Shown: positions 54,626 through 63,731, numbered from the stretch's first letter. The stretch: 64,000 bases of DNA from Cerasicoccus sp. TK19100 (GCF_027257155.1 NZ_JAPWDU010000006.1:372001-436000); one strand, 5' to 3'. A program made the numbers and translations. Notes: a model not told the origin generated them from the sequence alone.

Positions 54626-54899
54626 CTAGAGCATTTTTCATCTAAATTGGCCGATCAGGCCGCAGTGATTTTTCGTGTCCAGCAAGGCGGCTTAAGCGTA
54701 GCGCACTGGAAGTGCGTGAGCGAAAAGCCAACGAAGCTGACGCGGAAAAACGCTCGGTTACAGGCTTGGGGCCAGATTGGAAGGTCGCGGCGTTGGCATA
54801 TCAATCACGGGCTTCCAGCCCGCTCAATCAATGCCGCCTTGCGCTGCTTCCAATCTCTTCCCCACCTGATTCGGCCAAGTTAGATGAAAAGTGCTCTAG
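54626..54899. mobile_element. MITE-like element, 274 bp, no transposase
   Basis: Terminal inverted repeats 54626-54658 and 54866-54899 (start CTAGAGCA.TTTTCATCTAA) match over 33 bp with two substitutions and one indel. Similarity continues inward to GCAAGGCGGC (54682-54691 and its complement from 54833). TA occurs at both outer ends, as in TA-targeting IS630/Tc1-mariner elements. The interior has no gene. The right end abuts array B. Confidence 0.75.
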
Positions 54900-54901
54900 T
54901 T

Positions 54902-55090
54902 CCATGTATGCCCGAACTACGACCGAGCGTGTGCTCAACATACGCCCGTGTGTTAGACCAACATACGCCCGAATATCAGGGCAACACAGGTAGCTGTTTT
55001 TATTGAAGCGTCGGCGACACTTCGGCTGAGCGTCGGCGATGCTTCGTTGAACAGTCGGCGACGCTTGGACCTACGGTCGCCGATACTTAG
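54902..55090. repeat. Tandem array B: 22-23-bp-period dyad units
   Basis: Units anchored at AACATACGCCCG (54937 and 54960), AACACAGG (54983) and AAGCGTCGG (55006) are exactly 23 bp apart. Three more GTCGGCGA/GTCGCCGA units follow at 22-bp steps, with degenerate units before 54937. Many units are dyads with changed arms: AACATAC/GTGTGTT, AACACAG/CTGTTTT, GAAGCGTC/GACACTTC. The unit at 54983 closely resembles the unit at 2614 in array A. The gap 55091-55231 contains nothing else recognisable. Confidence 0.8.
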
Positions 55091-55231
55091 TGAGCCCTAC
55101 TCGGCTCATTGCGACGCCAGAGCTGTCTGGCGCGATGCGGCTGCGAGGATGTTTTAAAGCGCGCATGATGGAAATTATTATGCCCATTCGCCGCCCCGGA
55201 CGCAAGCATTCGCGCGCAGAAAGCGACGATT

Positions 55232-55972
55232 TTAGGCTCTAACTGCGTCGATCACCAGCGCGAGGGGATGCTTCAGCAAGGTATCCCAATAGCCGGGCGC
55301 GAACTCACCGAGGCGCGATTCGTCGATAATGGGGTTGATCAGTTGGACGTCTTTAAAGCCGGCGCGTTCGAGGGCGGCGCGGTATTCCTCGTTGGGGATG
55401 TAATAGTTTTCGATGCGGAATTCGCCATCGCTCGAAGGAAACACAAAGACGATCTTGGCGCCGATTTGCGCCTCGTCCTCCAGTTCGATTTTCGAGCCGT
55501 ATTCCGCATAAACATCCTGCGGGTAGTGGTAGATATTGTTGTTCGTCGTGATCGTCACGAAACGGCCGCCGGGCTTCACGTGGCGCGCAATGCCGCGGCA
55601 GTAGGCATCGAGCTCGTCGATGGTGCGCGTGTAGGGCAGGAGGTAGGCGCTCATGGCGAGATCGTAGTCGAGCTGCGGGCCCTCCGCGGTGGCGTCCGCA
55701 ACCTGGTAATCGATGCCGAGCGGCTGGCGTTGCTCTTCGGCGCGCGCGAGCTTGATCTGCTCTTCAGAAATATCCACGCCCAGCATTGAGGCCGGCCCTC
55801 TCGCCATGACCTTGCGCGTGTAGTGCCCGGAGCCGCATGCGAGGTCGACGACCTTCAAGCCCGTCACATCGCCAATCTGCCCGATGAAGGAAGGCTCCTC
55901 GATCATGTAGCGCCACGGGTCCTGCTTGGCTTCCACGTATTGCTTGGCGATCTGGTTGTAATCGGTCGACAT
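55232..55972 (-). CDS. Class I SAM-dependent methyltransferase
   Basis: The 246-aa protein has the Rossmann methyltransferase motif I VVDLACGSGHYTRKV, motif II region MLGVDISEEQIKLARAEE, and post-motif strands (YDLAMSAYLLPYTRTIDEL, HVKPGGRFVTITTN). The C-terminal part (YYIPNEEYRAALERAGFKDV) is typical of small-molecule methyltransferases. The substrate is unknown. It is 49 bp past the smc stop on the same strand. Confidence 0.88.
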   Translation of the reverse strand: MSTDYNQIAKQYVEAKQDPWRYMIEEPSFIGQIGDVTGLKVVDLACGSGHYTRKVMARGPASMLGVDISEEQIKLARAEEQRQPLGIDYQVADATAEGPQLDYDLAMSAYLLPYTRTIDELDAYCRGIARHVKPGGRFVTITTNNNIYHYPQDVYAEYGSKIELEDEAQIGAKIVFVFPSSDGEFRIENYYIPNEEYRAALERAGFKDVQLINPIIDESRLGEFAPGYWDTLLKHPLALVIDAVRA

Positions 55973-56021
55973 GAAGCGAAAGTTAGGTGCCAGTCTGGTC
56001 TTGCTGAGGCGTTCCCTTGGC

Positions 56022-59000
56022 TTAGCCCACCACGCCGGCGGACTCGAGCTCGATCGGGGTGTCGTCGTCTTCGGTGACGAGGTCGCCGCCCTTCTTGTTG
56101 AAGCGCATGGAGACGAGCTTCGTGACGCCGCGCTCTTGCATCGTGACGCCGTAGATCGCGTTGGCTGTGGAGACGGTGCGCTTGTTGTGCGTGACGATGA
56201 GGAACTGCGAATACTTCACGAACTCCTGCACCATGCTGGTGAAGCGGCCGATGTTCACGTCGTCCAGCGGCGCGTCCAGCTCGTCCAGCACGGCGAAGGG
56301 GCTGGGCTTGACCATGTAGATCGCGAACAGGAGGCCCACGGCGGTCATCGTGCGCTGGCCACCGGAGAGCAGCGAAAGGCTGCGCAGCTTGGTGCCCGGA
56401 GGGCGCGCGGTGATCTCGATGCCGGAGTCGAGCACGTCCTCGGCCTCGACGAGGGCGAGGTCCGCCTGGCCGCCATTGAAGAGCTTCGTGAACGTGAAAA
56501 TGAAGTTTTTGCGGATCTGCTCGAAGGTGTCCTGGAAGAGCTTTTGCGAGGTTTCGTTGATCTCGTCGATGGCCTTCAGCAGCTCATCCTTGGAGTTCCA
56601 GAGGTCGTCGCTTTGCGTCTTGAGGAAGTCGTAGCGCTCGCGCTCGTCGGCGTATTCCTCGATGGCCACGAGGTTGACGGCACCGAGGCTGTTGATACGG
56701 CTGCGCAGGTATTTAATCTCCTTGTCGAGCTCGGGCCAGTCGGTCTCGTCCATCGCGGCGAGGTCTTCTTCGGTCGGGTCGCCGCGGTCGTTCTTCACCT
56801 TGGGGCGCAGCTCGCCGTCGTCGTCCTCATCGAGCTCGTCGAGCTGGACCTTGGTCTCAAATTCCTCATCGGCCTTCCAGAGCTCCTGCTTCCAATCGAT
56901 GTCGTCGATCTCGCGGTCGTATTCCGCCATGATCTTGTCTGACAAAAAGCTGGACTGCGAACGCTCTTCAGCGAGCTTCACATCATATTGGTTGAGCTGG
57001 GTTTCCTGCTCGCGCTGCTGGGAGCGGGCCTGGCCCAAGTGGTTTTCCAGCTCGGCAATCTGGCGCTCCAGCTCACCGGATTTCTGGCGCAGGCCGTTTA
57101 AATTGGTCGAGGTCGATTCGAGCGTTTTGTCCAGCTCGGCGGCGCGCTCACGGTTTTCCATGATGTCGGCCTTGAGCGAGGCGAGCTGCTCGGTGAGGTT
57201 GTCGATCTCTTGCCGGCGGCGGAGGATGCGGGTGTTGATCTCGTTGCGCTGTGCCTCGGCATCGCGCAGGCCCTGCTCATAAAGTTCGAGGCGCTGCTTC
57301 TTCTCGGCAAGGTCGAGGCGGACTTCGGCCAAGCCGTCCTTGTGGGCGTCGCGCTCGTTCATGAGGCGCTTGATGGACTCCTCGGCCTGGGAAATCTCGG
57401 CCTTACCTTCCTCAATGGCTTGCTCGGCACCGGCCATTTCCTCGCGCGCTTTGTTGAGGCGGTCTTCAGCGGTCAGGCGGCTTTCTTCGAGGTCGGCGAG
57501 CTGGCGCTCCTGGCGGGTGACGTTCTGTGAAGTCTCTTGCAGGTTAGCCTGCACGGAGCGGGCGTCGGCCTTGAGGCTGGAGAGTTCGCTGGCAATTTCG
57601 TTCTGCCGCGCGCGCTTTTCTTCGACGGTGGTCTCCGCCGTTTCCATGTCGGCATTGAGCTGCAGGGCGCGCTCGTTGAGCTGCGTGAGCTTCTCGTTGT
57701 CGATCTCGATCTGCGCCTTAAACTTGCGGATATTCTGCTCGCGCTTGAGGAAACTGTCGTCCTTGCCCTTCTTGTTGTAGCCGCCGTAAACGAGGCCTCG
57801 GTGGTCGACGAGTTCGTTATTCTTCGTCGCGACAAACAGGAAGTTAAAGCCCGGGTTGGTCTTCCAGTATTCGAGGAAATCGTCGAGCGTATCGACGAAG
57901 AAACAGCCCTGGAAAAAGTCGTGCACGAGGTCTTTAAACTCCGCTTTCTTCGGCTTGATGACTTTCTCTGCCGGAATGATCCAGCTGGGCAGCGACTCGT
58001 TTTCGTAGATGTCGGTGCGGATGCCGACCTGTAACACCGCGCGGCCCACGCGTTCGTCTTCGAGCTTGCGGAGGATCGGCAGGGCGAGGTCGTAGTTGTC
58101 TAAATAAATCGATTCGGCGGAGCTGGAGAGCAGCGTTTCGAGCGCGGTTGTGTAAGCGTCATCGGCTTCCACCACGGCGGACAGCGGGCGGAATTTATCC
58201 TTCGGCGCGAGCTCGCCGAGCTGGCCTTGCAGGATGGCTTTCGCACCAGCGGAGAAGCCCTCGAAGCGCTGTTGCAGCGCCTCCAGCGTGGAGAGCTGGG
58301 CCTGGCCGCGGGCAACCTCGCGGTCGCAGTCGGAAATGTCTTTTTGCAGGTTGCGGAACTCCTCACGCAGACGCTGGGTCTCGGCGCGGGCGGCCTCAAC
58401 GCCTTCTGCGGCTTCGGCTGCTTCCTGCTCGCGACGGGCCTGGGCGGAGGCGATGTCTTCCGCGCGCTGTTCGAGCACCTGCTTCTGGTCCTTCAGCTCG
58501 TGGAGGGTGTCGCCGAGGCCGGCGTGCTTGACCTGAAAACTCTTGAGGTCGACTTCGAGCGTGGTCGTCTGCTGGCGCAGTCGGGTGATGGCACCTTCGC
58601 GGACAAGCAGCTGTTGCTTGGCCTGGCTGAGCGTGCGCTCGTGGCCGTTGAGCTCCGTCAGGATGCGTTCGAATTCCTGGTTTTTGCCGCGGAAAATTTC
58701 GTCAGAGGAATCCACCAATGCCTGGGCCTCGGCCTTGCTCTCGGCGGCGGTTTGGGCCTTGGCACCGAGCTCTTCGATCTGGCGTTCGAGGCCGGTGACT
58801 TCCTCCTTCAGGTTCTCGATGCGTTCGGCGACGTCGCGTTCGCGGATGGTGGCAAACTCGGCCTGGGACTCGGCGTTTTCCTTCTCGCTGCGGAGGTCAA
58901 ATACGGTCTGTTGCGCCTCCTGCAGGGTGGTGGTCAGCTCCTTGCGTTCGCCGCGGCGGCGCTCCAGTGAGCCTTCCTCCATCTTGAGCTTTTCATCGGC

Positions 59001-59771
59001 CTGCTCGACGATCACGCGGAGGCCGCTGGCTTTCTCCGACAGCTCGGCAATAATCGCGCCGCGCTTAGCGTAGAAGTGGGCGTTGTAGGCGAGGTCGAGG
59101 TGGGTCAGGCGGTGCTTGAAGCGCTGGTAGCGGAGTGCCTTGGACGCCTGGCGCTTCAGTGAGCCGATCTTGCGGCTCACCTCGTCAATGACGTCGGTGA
59201 CGCGGGCCAAATTCTGGTCAACGAGGGCCAGCTTGTTGAGGGCTTCCTTACGGTCGGCTTTGTATTTGGTGATGCCGGCGGCTTCTTCGAAAATTGTGCG
59301 GCGCTCCTGCGGGTTGGACGACAGAATCTGGTCGATTTGCCCCTGCATCATGAAGGAGTAACTCGCGCGGCCGACGCCGGTGTCCATGAACAGGTTGTGG
59401 ATGTCCTTCAGGCGGCAGCGTTTGCCGTTGAGAAAATAGTCCGAGCCGCCATCACGGTCGACCTTACGGGTGATTTCGACCTCGTTAAAATTCGTGCCCA
59501 GCTCGGACTCGCAGTCGGTAAAAGTCAGCGAAACTTCACAGGAGGGCAGGGGCTTGCGCTTGTCCGTGCCCTGAAAGATGACGTCGTGCATCTTCGAGCC
59601 GCGCAGGGCCTTGGCGCTTTGTTCCCCCAGCACCCAGCGGCACGCATCGACGATGTTGCTTTTGCCGCAGCCATTGGGGCCTACAATACACGTCACGCCT
59701 GGATCGAGCCGGACGACGGTCCGGTCAGCGAAGCTCTTAAATCCATTGATGACGATTTCTTTGAGGAACAT
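56022..59771 (-). CDS. smc: Chromosome segregation protein SMC
   Basis: From the ATG at 59771 (MFLKEIVINGFKSFADRTVV) the product has 1249 residues. An N-terminal ATPase head with GPNGCGKSNIVDA (31-43) is followed by a coiled coil, a hinge (about 510-690; FSAGAKAILQGQLGELAPKD) and a second coiled coil. The C-terminal head has LSGGQRTMTAVGLLFAIY and VLDELDAPLDDVN. SMC with ScpA/B organises and segregates the chromosome. The start at 59936 would lie in the TTCGAA repeats and is rejected. Slightly longer than B. subtilis SMC (1186 aa). Confidence 0.95.
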   Translation of the reverse strand: MFLKEIVINGFKSFADRTVVRLDPGVTCIVGPNGCGKSNIVDACRWVLGEQSAKALRGSKMHDVIFQGTDKRKPLPSCEVSLTFTDCESELGTNFNEVEITRKVDRDGGSDYFLNGKRCRLKDIHNLFMDTGVGRASYSFMMQGQIDQILSSNPQERRTIFEEAAGITKYKADRKEALNKLALVDQNLARVTDVIDEVSRKIGSLKRQASKALRYQRFKHRLTHLDLAYNAHFYAKRGAIIAELSEKASGLRVIVEQADEKLKMEEGSLERRRGERKELTTTLQEAQQTVFDLRSEKENAESQAEFATIRERDVAERIENLKEEVTGLERQIEELGAKAQTAAESKAEAQALVDSSDEIFRGKNQEFERILTELNGHERTLSQAKQQLLVREGAITRLRQQTTTLEVDLKSFQVKHAGLGDTLHELKDQKQVLEQRAEDIASAQARREQEAAEAAEGVEAARAETQRLREEFRNLQKDISDCDREVARGQAQLSTLEALQQRFEGFSAGAKAILQGQLGELAPKDKFRPLSAVVEADDAYTTALETLLSSSAESIYLDNYDLALPILRKLEDERVGRAVLQVGIRTDIYENESLPSWIIPAEKVIKPKKAEFKDLVHDFFQGCFFVDTLDDFLEYWKTNPGFNFLFVATKNNELVDHRGLVYGGYNKKGKDDSFLKREQNIRKFKAQIEIDNEKLTQLNERALQLNADMETAETTVEEKRARQNEIASELSSLKADARSVQANLQETSQNVTRQERQLADLEESRLTAEDRLNKAREEMAGAEQAIEEGKAEISQAEESIKRLMNERDAHKDGLAEVRLDLAEKKQRLELYEQGLRDAEAQRNEINTRILRRRQEIDNLTEQLASLKADIMENRERAAELDKTLESTSTNLNGLRQKSGELERQIAELENHLGQARSQQREQETQLNQYDVKLAEERSQSSFLSDKIMAEYDREIDDIDWKQELWKADEEFETKVQLDELDEDDDGELRPKVKNDRGDPTEEDLAAMDETDWPELDKEIKYLRSRINSLGAVNLVAIEEYADERERYDFLKTQSDDLWNSKDELLKAIDEINETSQKLFQDTFEQIRKNFIFTFTKLFNGGQADLALVEAEDVLDSGIEITARPPGTKLRSLSLLSGGQRTMTAVGLLFAIYMVKPSPFAVLDELDAPLDDVNIGRFTSMVQEFVKYSQFLIVTHNKRTVSTANAIYGVTMQERGVTKLVSMRFNKKGGDLVTEDDDTPIELESAGVVG

Positions 59772-59782
59772 AGGCGTGGGAA

Positions 59783-59870
59783 CGTTCGAAAGGTTCGGAA
59801 AGTTCGAAGGTTTGGATGTTCGAAAAGTTCGAAGGTTTGGATGTTGGAAGGTTCGAAGGTTTCGAATGGT
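59783..59870. repeat. TTCGAA tandem repeats upstream of smc
   Basis: AGTTCGAAGGTTTGGATGTT recurs at 59801 and 59826, with a variant at 59850 (24-25-bp period) and a shorter copy at 59783. Each unit has a TTCGAA palindrome. It lies in the smc leader; the effect on transcription is unknown. Confidence 0.75.
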
Positions 59871-60028
59871 TGTCGCCGAGTGGCTTGGAGCGACTTTTAA
59901 GCCTGCCGAAATTAGACTGCGTGTTCCGAGCGGCAACGTTTATTTATTAACAACGCCCGGGGAATAAAATGGGGGTAAGTCGGTCGGTTTCTCTTCACTT
60001 TGCTTCTGATGTGAAGCAGAATTAAGGC

Positions 60029-60511
60029 ATGAAAGCCGAAAGTGGTATCAATCCGTGCAAAAAGATTACCTGGCAAGAGCGCTATGCTTGCTGGATGCTG
60101 AAACCGAAGTTCGGTGAGAAGTGGTTCGAGAAGTATCTCGGAAGAAACTGGGTATGGTGGTTCGCCGGTTTTACGGGGATTTTGATGTTTGGCGCATTAG
60201 CTTATATGGGGATTAAGCTGCTGCCATTTGAGAATCGTCACGTGCCACCAGAGGTTAATGTTGAGGAACTTACAGAGTCTGAGCTTGAGCTGATAGGACC
60301 GTATGTCTGGGCTTATGAATTCGAGAAACTGCGATCTACGATGCATGCCAACCTGCTTCGCGGCATCCTGCTTGGCGGTGGTATTGGGGCGTTAATCTTT
60401 TACCCAATATCGGCTCTAGTGCATGAGGAGCGTAAAGGCTACCGGCAGATTATTTCTCGGCTGGAGAGCGAGCTAGAGGAAGCGCGCCAAATTGCTGAAG
60501 GGGGCGATTAA
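60029..60511 (+). CDS. Two-helix membrane protein, hypothetical
   Basis: The 160-aa product has an N-terminal cytosolic part (MKAESGINPCKKITWQERYA), a membrane helix at about 44-65 (VWWFAGFTGILMFGALAYMGIKLL), a loop with ELTESELELIGPYVWAYEFE, a second helix near 112-130 (LLRGILLGGGIGALIFYPISAL) and a charged C-terminal coil. I do not recognise the family. AAGG lies about 6 bp before the start. It is divergent from smc and overlaps the end of the oxidoreductase tail to tail by 4 bp. Confidence 0.7.
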   Translation: MKAESGINPCKKITWQERYACWMLKPKFGEKWFEKYLGRNWVWWFAGFTGILMFGALAYMGIKLLPFENRHVPPEVNVEELTESELELIGPYVWAYEFEKLRSTMHANLLRGILLGGGIGALIFYPISALVHEERKGYRQIISRLESELEEARQIAEGGD

Positions 60512-61989
60512 CCCGCTCCCAGCACGTGCAAATTCGCCATGCTGATACCGCTGAGCATGGCACCGGTGATGCCCAAGAAGCCTTGGTCGGTGCCGCAGAG
60601 GAAGAGGTTGTCCAGGTGGGTGCGGCCGGTTTTTACCTTGTTGGGGGCACCGTACACCGCGCCGCTCAGGTGACCGGTGAACTTCGTAATCGTCAGCGGG
60701 GTAAACATGTCTTTGGCGACGGTGTATTCGTTGAGCACGAGGCGGGCCTGGGCCTTGTGGGCGACCATGGGGGGCGTGGTGTGCTCTTTGTCGCGGACGC
60801 GGGGCATCGGCAAAAAGTCGAGTGCGCGGCGTTGCAGCGTTTCATACCACTGATCTTTGGCGTCCACGTATTCCTCGTCGTTGAGGCTGACCCAGCGGTC
60901 GTAATTGGCCAGGGCGGTGACGCGTAGAAAGCCCTCTTCGAGCTGGCGGTCATCGCTGTAGCGGTAGTTGTTCGGGAAGCAAATGACCCCGCTCCGGGCG
61001 TCGACGAGGTCCTTGGGGCGGCGGTAGTCGAAGTGCTCGCTGTTGTTGAAAAAGATGATGGTGTCGTTCCAACCGAGGGAGTGCGGCTGCTTTTTGAGCA
61101 CGGTAATCGTCTCCACGAACGAGAGGGCACCGGTGTTGTCGCGCCCGGCGTCGCCAGGCTGGTCGCTGCACAGGCGCAGTGTCTCGGCGTAGCCGATGGA
61201 GGAGATGATTTTATCGGCGGTGATCTCTGATCCGTCGTCGAGGATGACGCGGCTGGCGTGGCCGTTTTCGGTAATGATCTCGCGGACGCCGCACTTCATT
61301 TTGCGTTCGCCGCCGAGCTCGCGGTATTTGGCCAGGAGGGCGCGGATGATGACGCGAACGCCGTCGAACGGTCGGGCAAAGCCCTCCAGGAACAGTGCCT
61401 TGAACAGAATGACGAACTGCGAGAAATCGAGGTCGTTCTCCCGCGCACTGCCGTAGTAGCAGACGGGGATCATCAGCATGTTGACCAATGAGTCGTCCGT
61501 GATGAACTCCCGTAATACGGCGACGGCGGACTGCTCCTCGATGTCGAGCGCGGTTTCATTAAAGGCCTTCAGGTGTTCGACCAGGCGGCGGAATCCGTCG
61601 ATCTGCTCCGGGAAAATTTGGGCGACTTCGCTCTCGAACAGGGCAAAGTCGTTGCTGAACTTTAGCGAGTAGCCGGGGATGACGATGCGGCTGCCGTTTT
61701 GCTCGGAGAGGTCCAGCTGGTCGCGATCGAGGCGCAGCTGGCGGAGGATTTTGACCAACGGCAGGCGCTTGGCCCCGGGTGGGGCGTAGTTGGTCATGGC
61801 GTGGAGGCCCACGTCATACTTGCGCCCAGCAATGCTGTAAAATGAGTTCAGGCCGCCCGGCGCATTATGGCGCTCCACGATGAGGACGCGCTTGTCGAAC
61901 ATGGCGAGCCGTATGGCGGCAGCGAGGCCGGACATACCGGCACCGATCACGAGGCAATCGTAGTGCGCGCCACTTAGCTCACTATTCAT
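60508..61989 (-). CDS. CrtI/phytoene desaturase-like FAD-dependent oxidoreductase
   Basis: The 493-aa protein has the FAD dinucleotide fold GAGMSGLAAAIRL (16-28) and VLIVERHNAPGG, a long substrate region, and the C-terminal FAD signature LFLCGTDQGFLGITGAMLSG. It belongs to the CrtI/retinol-saturase oxidoreductase family. It is the third gene of an operon with a ketosynthase and an acyl carrier protein, 41 bp after the ACP. That pairing suggests an acyl-ACP or polyene substrate rather than a free carotenoid. Confidence 0.85.
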   Translation of the reverse strand: MNSELSGAHYDCLVIGAGMSGLAAAIRLAMFDKRVLIVERHNAPGGLNSFYSIAGRKYDVGLHAMTNYAPPGAKRLPLVKILRQLRLDRDQLDLSEQNGSRIVIPGYSLKFSNDFALFESEVAQIFPEQIDGFRRLVEHLKAFNETALDIEEQSAVAVLREFITDDSLVNMLMIPVCYYGSARENDLDFSQFVILFKALFLEGFARPFDGVRVIIRALLAKYRELGGERKMKCGVREIITENGHASRVILDDGSEITADKIISSIGYAETLRLCSDQPGDAGRDNTGALSFVETITVLKKQPHSLGWNDTIIFFNNSEHFDYRRPKDLVDARSGVICFPNNYRYSDDRQLEEGFLRVTALANYDRWVSLNDEEYVDAKDQWYETLQRRALDFLPMPRVRDKEHTTPPMVAHKAQARLVLNEYTVAKDMFTPLTITKFTGHLSGAVYGAPNKVKTGRTHLDNLFLCGTDQGFLGITGAMLSGISMANLHVLGAG

Positions 61990-62030
61990 AGAAGCGGGGT
62001 TGCCCGGGCAGGGCGGTGAATAGCCGGCGT

Positions 62031-62291
62031 TTAGGCGCTGGCTTTGGCCTCAAACTTGGGCAAAAGGTAGTTTCCGCAACTCTCGAGCGAGGCCAGCTCG
62101 GGATAGTCGTCTTCCGGCACTTCGATGCCATGCTGCTTGCGCAGCTCCATCACGATATCGAGGAAATCCATGGAGTCCAGATCGAGCTGGTCGCGGAGGC
62201 GTACCTCGGGCTTGATGTCGCTGAGGTCCTCGTCGGGCGCAATCTCGGCGATAATGTCCAGCACAATCTGCTTTACGTCGTCTTTGGTCAT
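62031..62291 (-). CDS. Acyl carrier protein
   Basis: The 86-aa protein carries the phosphopantetheine site DLDS40MDFLDI and a helix LRKQHGIEVPEDDYPELASL. It is distinct in sequence from a housekeeping AcpP (the DSL motif reads DSM), so it is probably dedicated to the neighbouring ketosynthase. It is 30 bp after the KS and 41 bp before the oxidoreductase. Confidence 0.9.
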   Translation of the reverse strand: MTKDDVKQIVLDIIAEIAPDEDLSDIKPEVRLRDQLDLDSMDFLDIVMELRKQHGIEVPEDDYPELASLESCGNYLLPKFEAKASA

Positions 62292-62321
62292 TGGATGGAT
62301 AAACTAATATATGGTAGCGGA

Positions 62322-63566
62322 TCAGTCAACGAACCGCTTTACAATCAAGGCAGAATTAATTCCGAGCATACCGAAAGAGTTGTTCAGGATTGTGTCAACC
62401 TTTTCAACGGATTTTGGCTCGTTGAGGACGAGGTTGTCCATCGCACACTCCGGGTCCAGATCGGTTACGTTAATCGTGGGATGGACTTGGTTGTCGTTGA
62501 AGCTGGGCAAATTGCCTGCCAGTTCAAGCGCTCCGGCGGCACCCATAGCGTGCCCGATAAAGCTCTTCGTGTTGTTTACGTAAGTCGTTGGGCAGTCGGC
62601 AAATACCTCGCGCACGGCCTTGATCTCCTGGATGTCGCCGAGCGGTGTGGCGGTGGCGTGCGTGCTGACGATATCGATGTCCTGCGGGGTGATGCCAGCG
62701 CGTTTGATCGCGGCGCGCATGCACTGGGCCTGACGCTCGGGATTGGGCAACACGGCGTCCGTCGCATCGGAATTAATGTGCCAGCCGACGATTTCGCAAA
62801 TGATATTCGCGCCGCGGGCTTGCGCATCACTCAGGCGCTCAAGGACATACACCGCGCCGCCTTCGGAGACGACGATACCGTTGCGGGATTTGTCAAACGG
62901 GCGGGAGGCCATGTTGGGGTCCTCGTGTTCGCCAAGTGCGCCCTGGCTCTTGAAGCCTGCGAAAATGCCAAATGTGTGGATGGACTCGCTGACGCCGCCC
63001 GCCAGTGCGAGGTCGACCTCGCCCAGCATGAGCATCTGCGCGCCCTGGATGAGGCCGGCGTTGCCCGCCGCGCAAGCCGCGCCAATGGTGTAGTGCGGTC
63101 CGTGGATGCCCATGTTCATGGTTACCTCGCCCGCCGGGTTGTTGGCCACGGTGCGCGGGTTGTGGTGATGCGTCCAGTACTTGGTGTCGTAGTCGAACTG
63201 CGAAATATTATAGACCTCGTTTTCGGTCTCGACGTTACCGTGCTCAGTGGTGCCGATGTAAACGCCGACGCGGGCCTTGTCGACGTCGTCCCAGTCGAGG
63301 CCGGAGTCTGCCACCGCTTCGCGCGAACAGTAAATGGCGATGGAGCCGGCGCGAGTGCCGTTGCGGACTTCCTTGCGCTTTTGGTATTTCTGCGGGTCGT
63401 AGTCGCAGACGCCGGCGTTAACCTCGCCCATGTAGCGCATAGGGATGCGCTGCACACGGGCCTTGCCGGCGAGCAGGTTGGCGCGGTATTCGGACAGGCT
63501 GTTGCCATTCGGCGAGGTGAGGCCGAGTCCGGTGATGACGATGCGCTGGGTGGGGTCGCGTTCCAT
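62322..63566 (-). CDS. FabF-like beta-ketoacyl-ACP synthase
   Basis: The 414-aa KS condenses acyl-ACP with malonyl-ACP. The Cys-His-His triad is visible: GAAC165AAGN, THATAT (His303) and KSFIGH339AMGAAG. Extra residues (THHHNPRTVANNPAGEVTMN) lie near the dimer interface. Because it is paired with a specialised ACP and a CrtI-like enzyme rather than with fabG/fabI, it probably makes a non-housekeeping acyl chain. It is the first gene of the operon; a T-run terminator of the next gene lies 5' of it. Confidence 0.92.
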   Translation of the reverse strand: MERDPTQRIVITGLGLTSPNGNSLSEYRANLLAGKARVQRIPMRYMGEVNAGVCDYDPQKYQKRKEVRNGTRAGSIAIYCSREAVADSGLDWDDVDKARVGVYIGTTEHGNVETENEVYNISQFDYDTKYWTHHHNPRTVANNPAGEVTMNMGIHGPHYTIGAACAAGNAGLIQGAQMLMLGEVDLALAGGVSESIHTFGIFAGFKSQGALGEHEDPNMASRPFDKSRNGIVVSEGGAVYVLERLSDAQARGANIICEIVGWHINSDATDAVLPNPERQAQCMRAAIKRAGITPQDIDIVSTHATATPLGDIQEIKAVREVFADCPTTYVNNTKSFIGHAMGAAGALELAGNLPSFNDNQVHPTINVTDLDPECAMDNLVLNEPKSVEKVDTILNNSFGMLGINSALIVKRFVD

Positions 63567-63671
63567 GGGTGCTTCAGAAAAACAATCTAGGCTTACGGCT
63601 TAGTCGAGCCGCGGAAAGAAAAAAATGGCCCTCTACGTCGGTCGAGGGCGTGCAAACGTGGCTAATTTGAT

Positions 63672-63703
63672 CAAAAAACGCTGCCAGGATGGGTCTGGCA
63701 GCG
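63672..63703 (-). terminator. Terminator of the right-edge gene
   Basis: CGCTGCCAG (63679-63687) and CTGGCAGCG (63695-63703) form the stem. On the minus strand it is followed by TTTTTTGA, 29 bp past the stop at 63732. Confidence 0.88.
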
Positions 63704-63731
63704 CTTGGGGAAAAAGGTGCTCGTGCCGCAA

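Noticed and set aside
54659-54865. tRNA or transposase gene inside the 54.6-kb element
   Set aside because: No cloverleaf and no frame with transposase motifs; only internal hairpins.
54902-55090. CRISPR array
   Set aside because: There is no constant repeat, no spacers of even length and no cas genes; units drift continuously.
60508-61989. Carotenoid cluster with the synthase at 10979
   Set aside because: The two genes are 50 kb apart and the oxidoreductase is in an acyl-carrier operon.
62016-63590. 524-codon plus-strand frame antisense to KS and ACP
   Set aside because: Crosses two well-defined genes and their spacer; shadow only.
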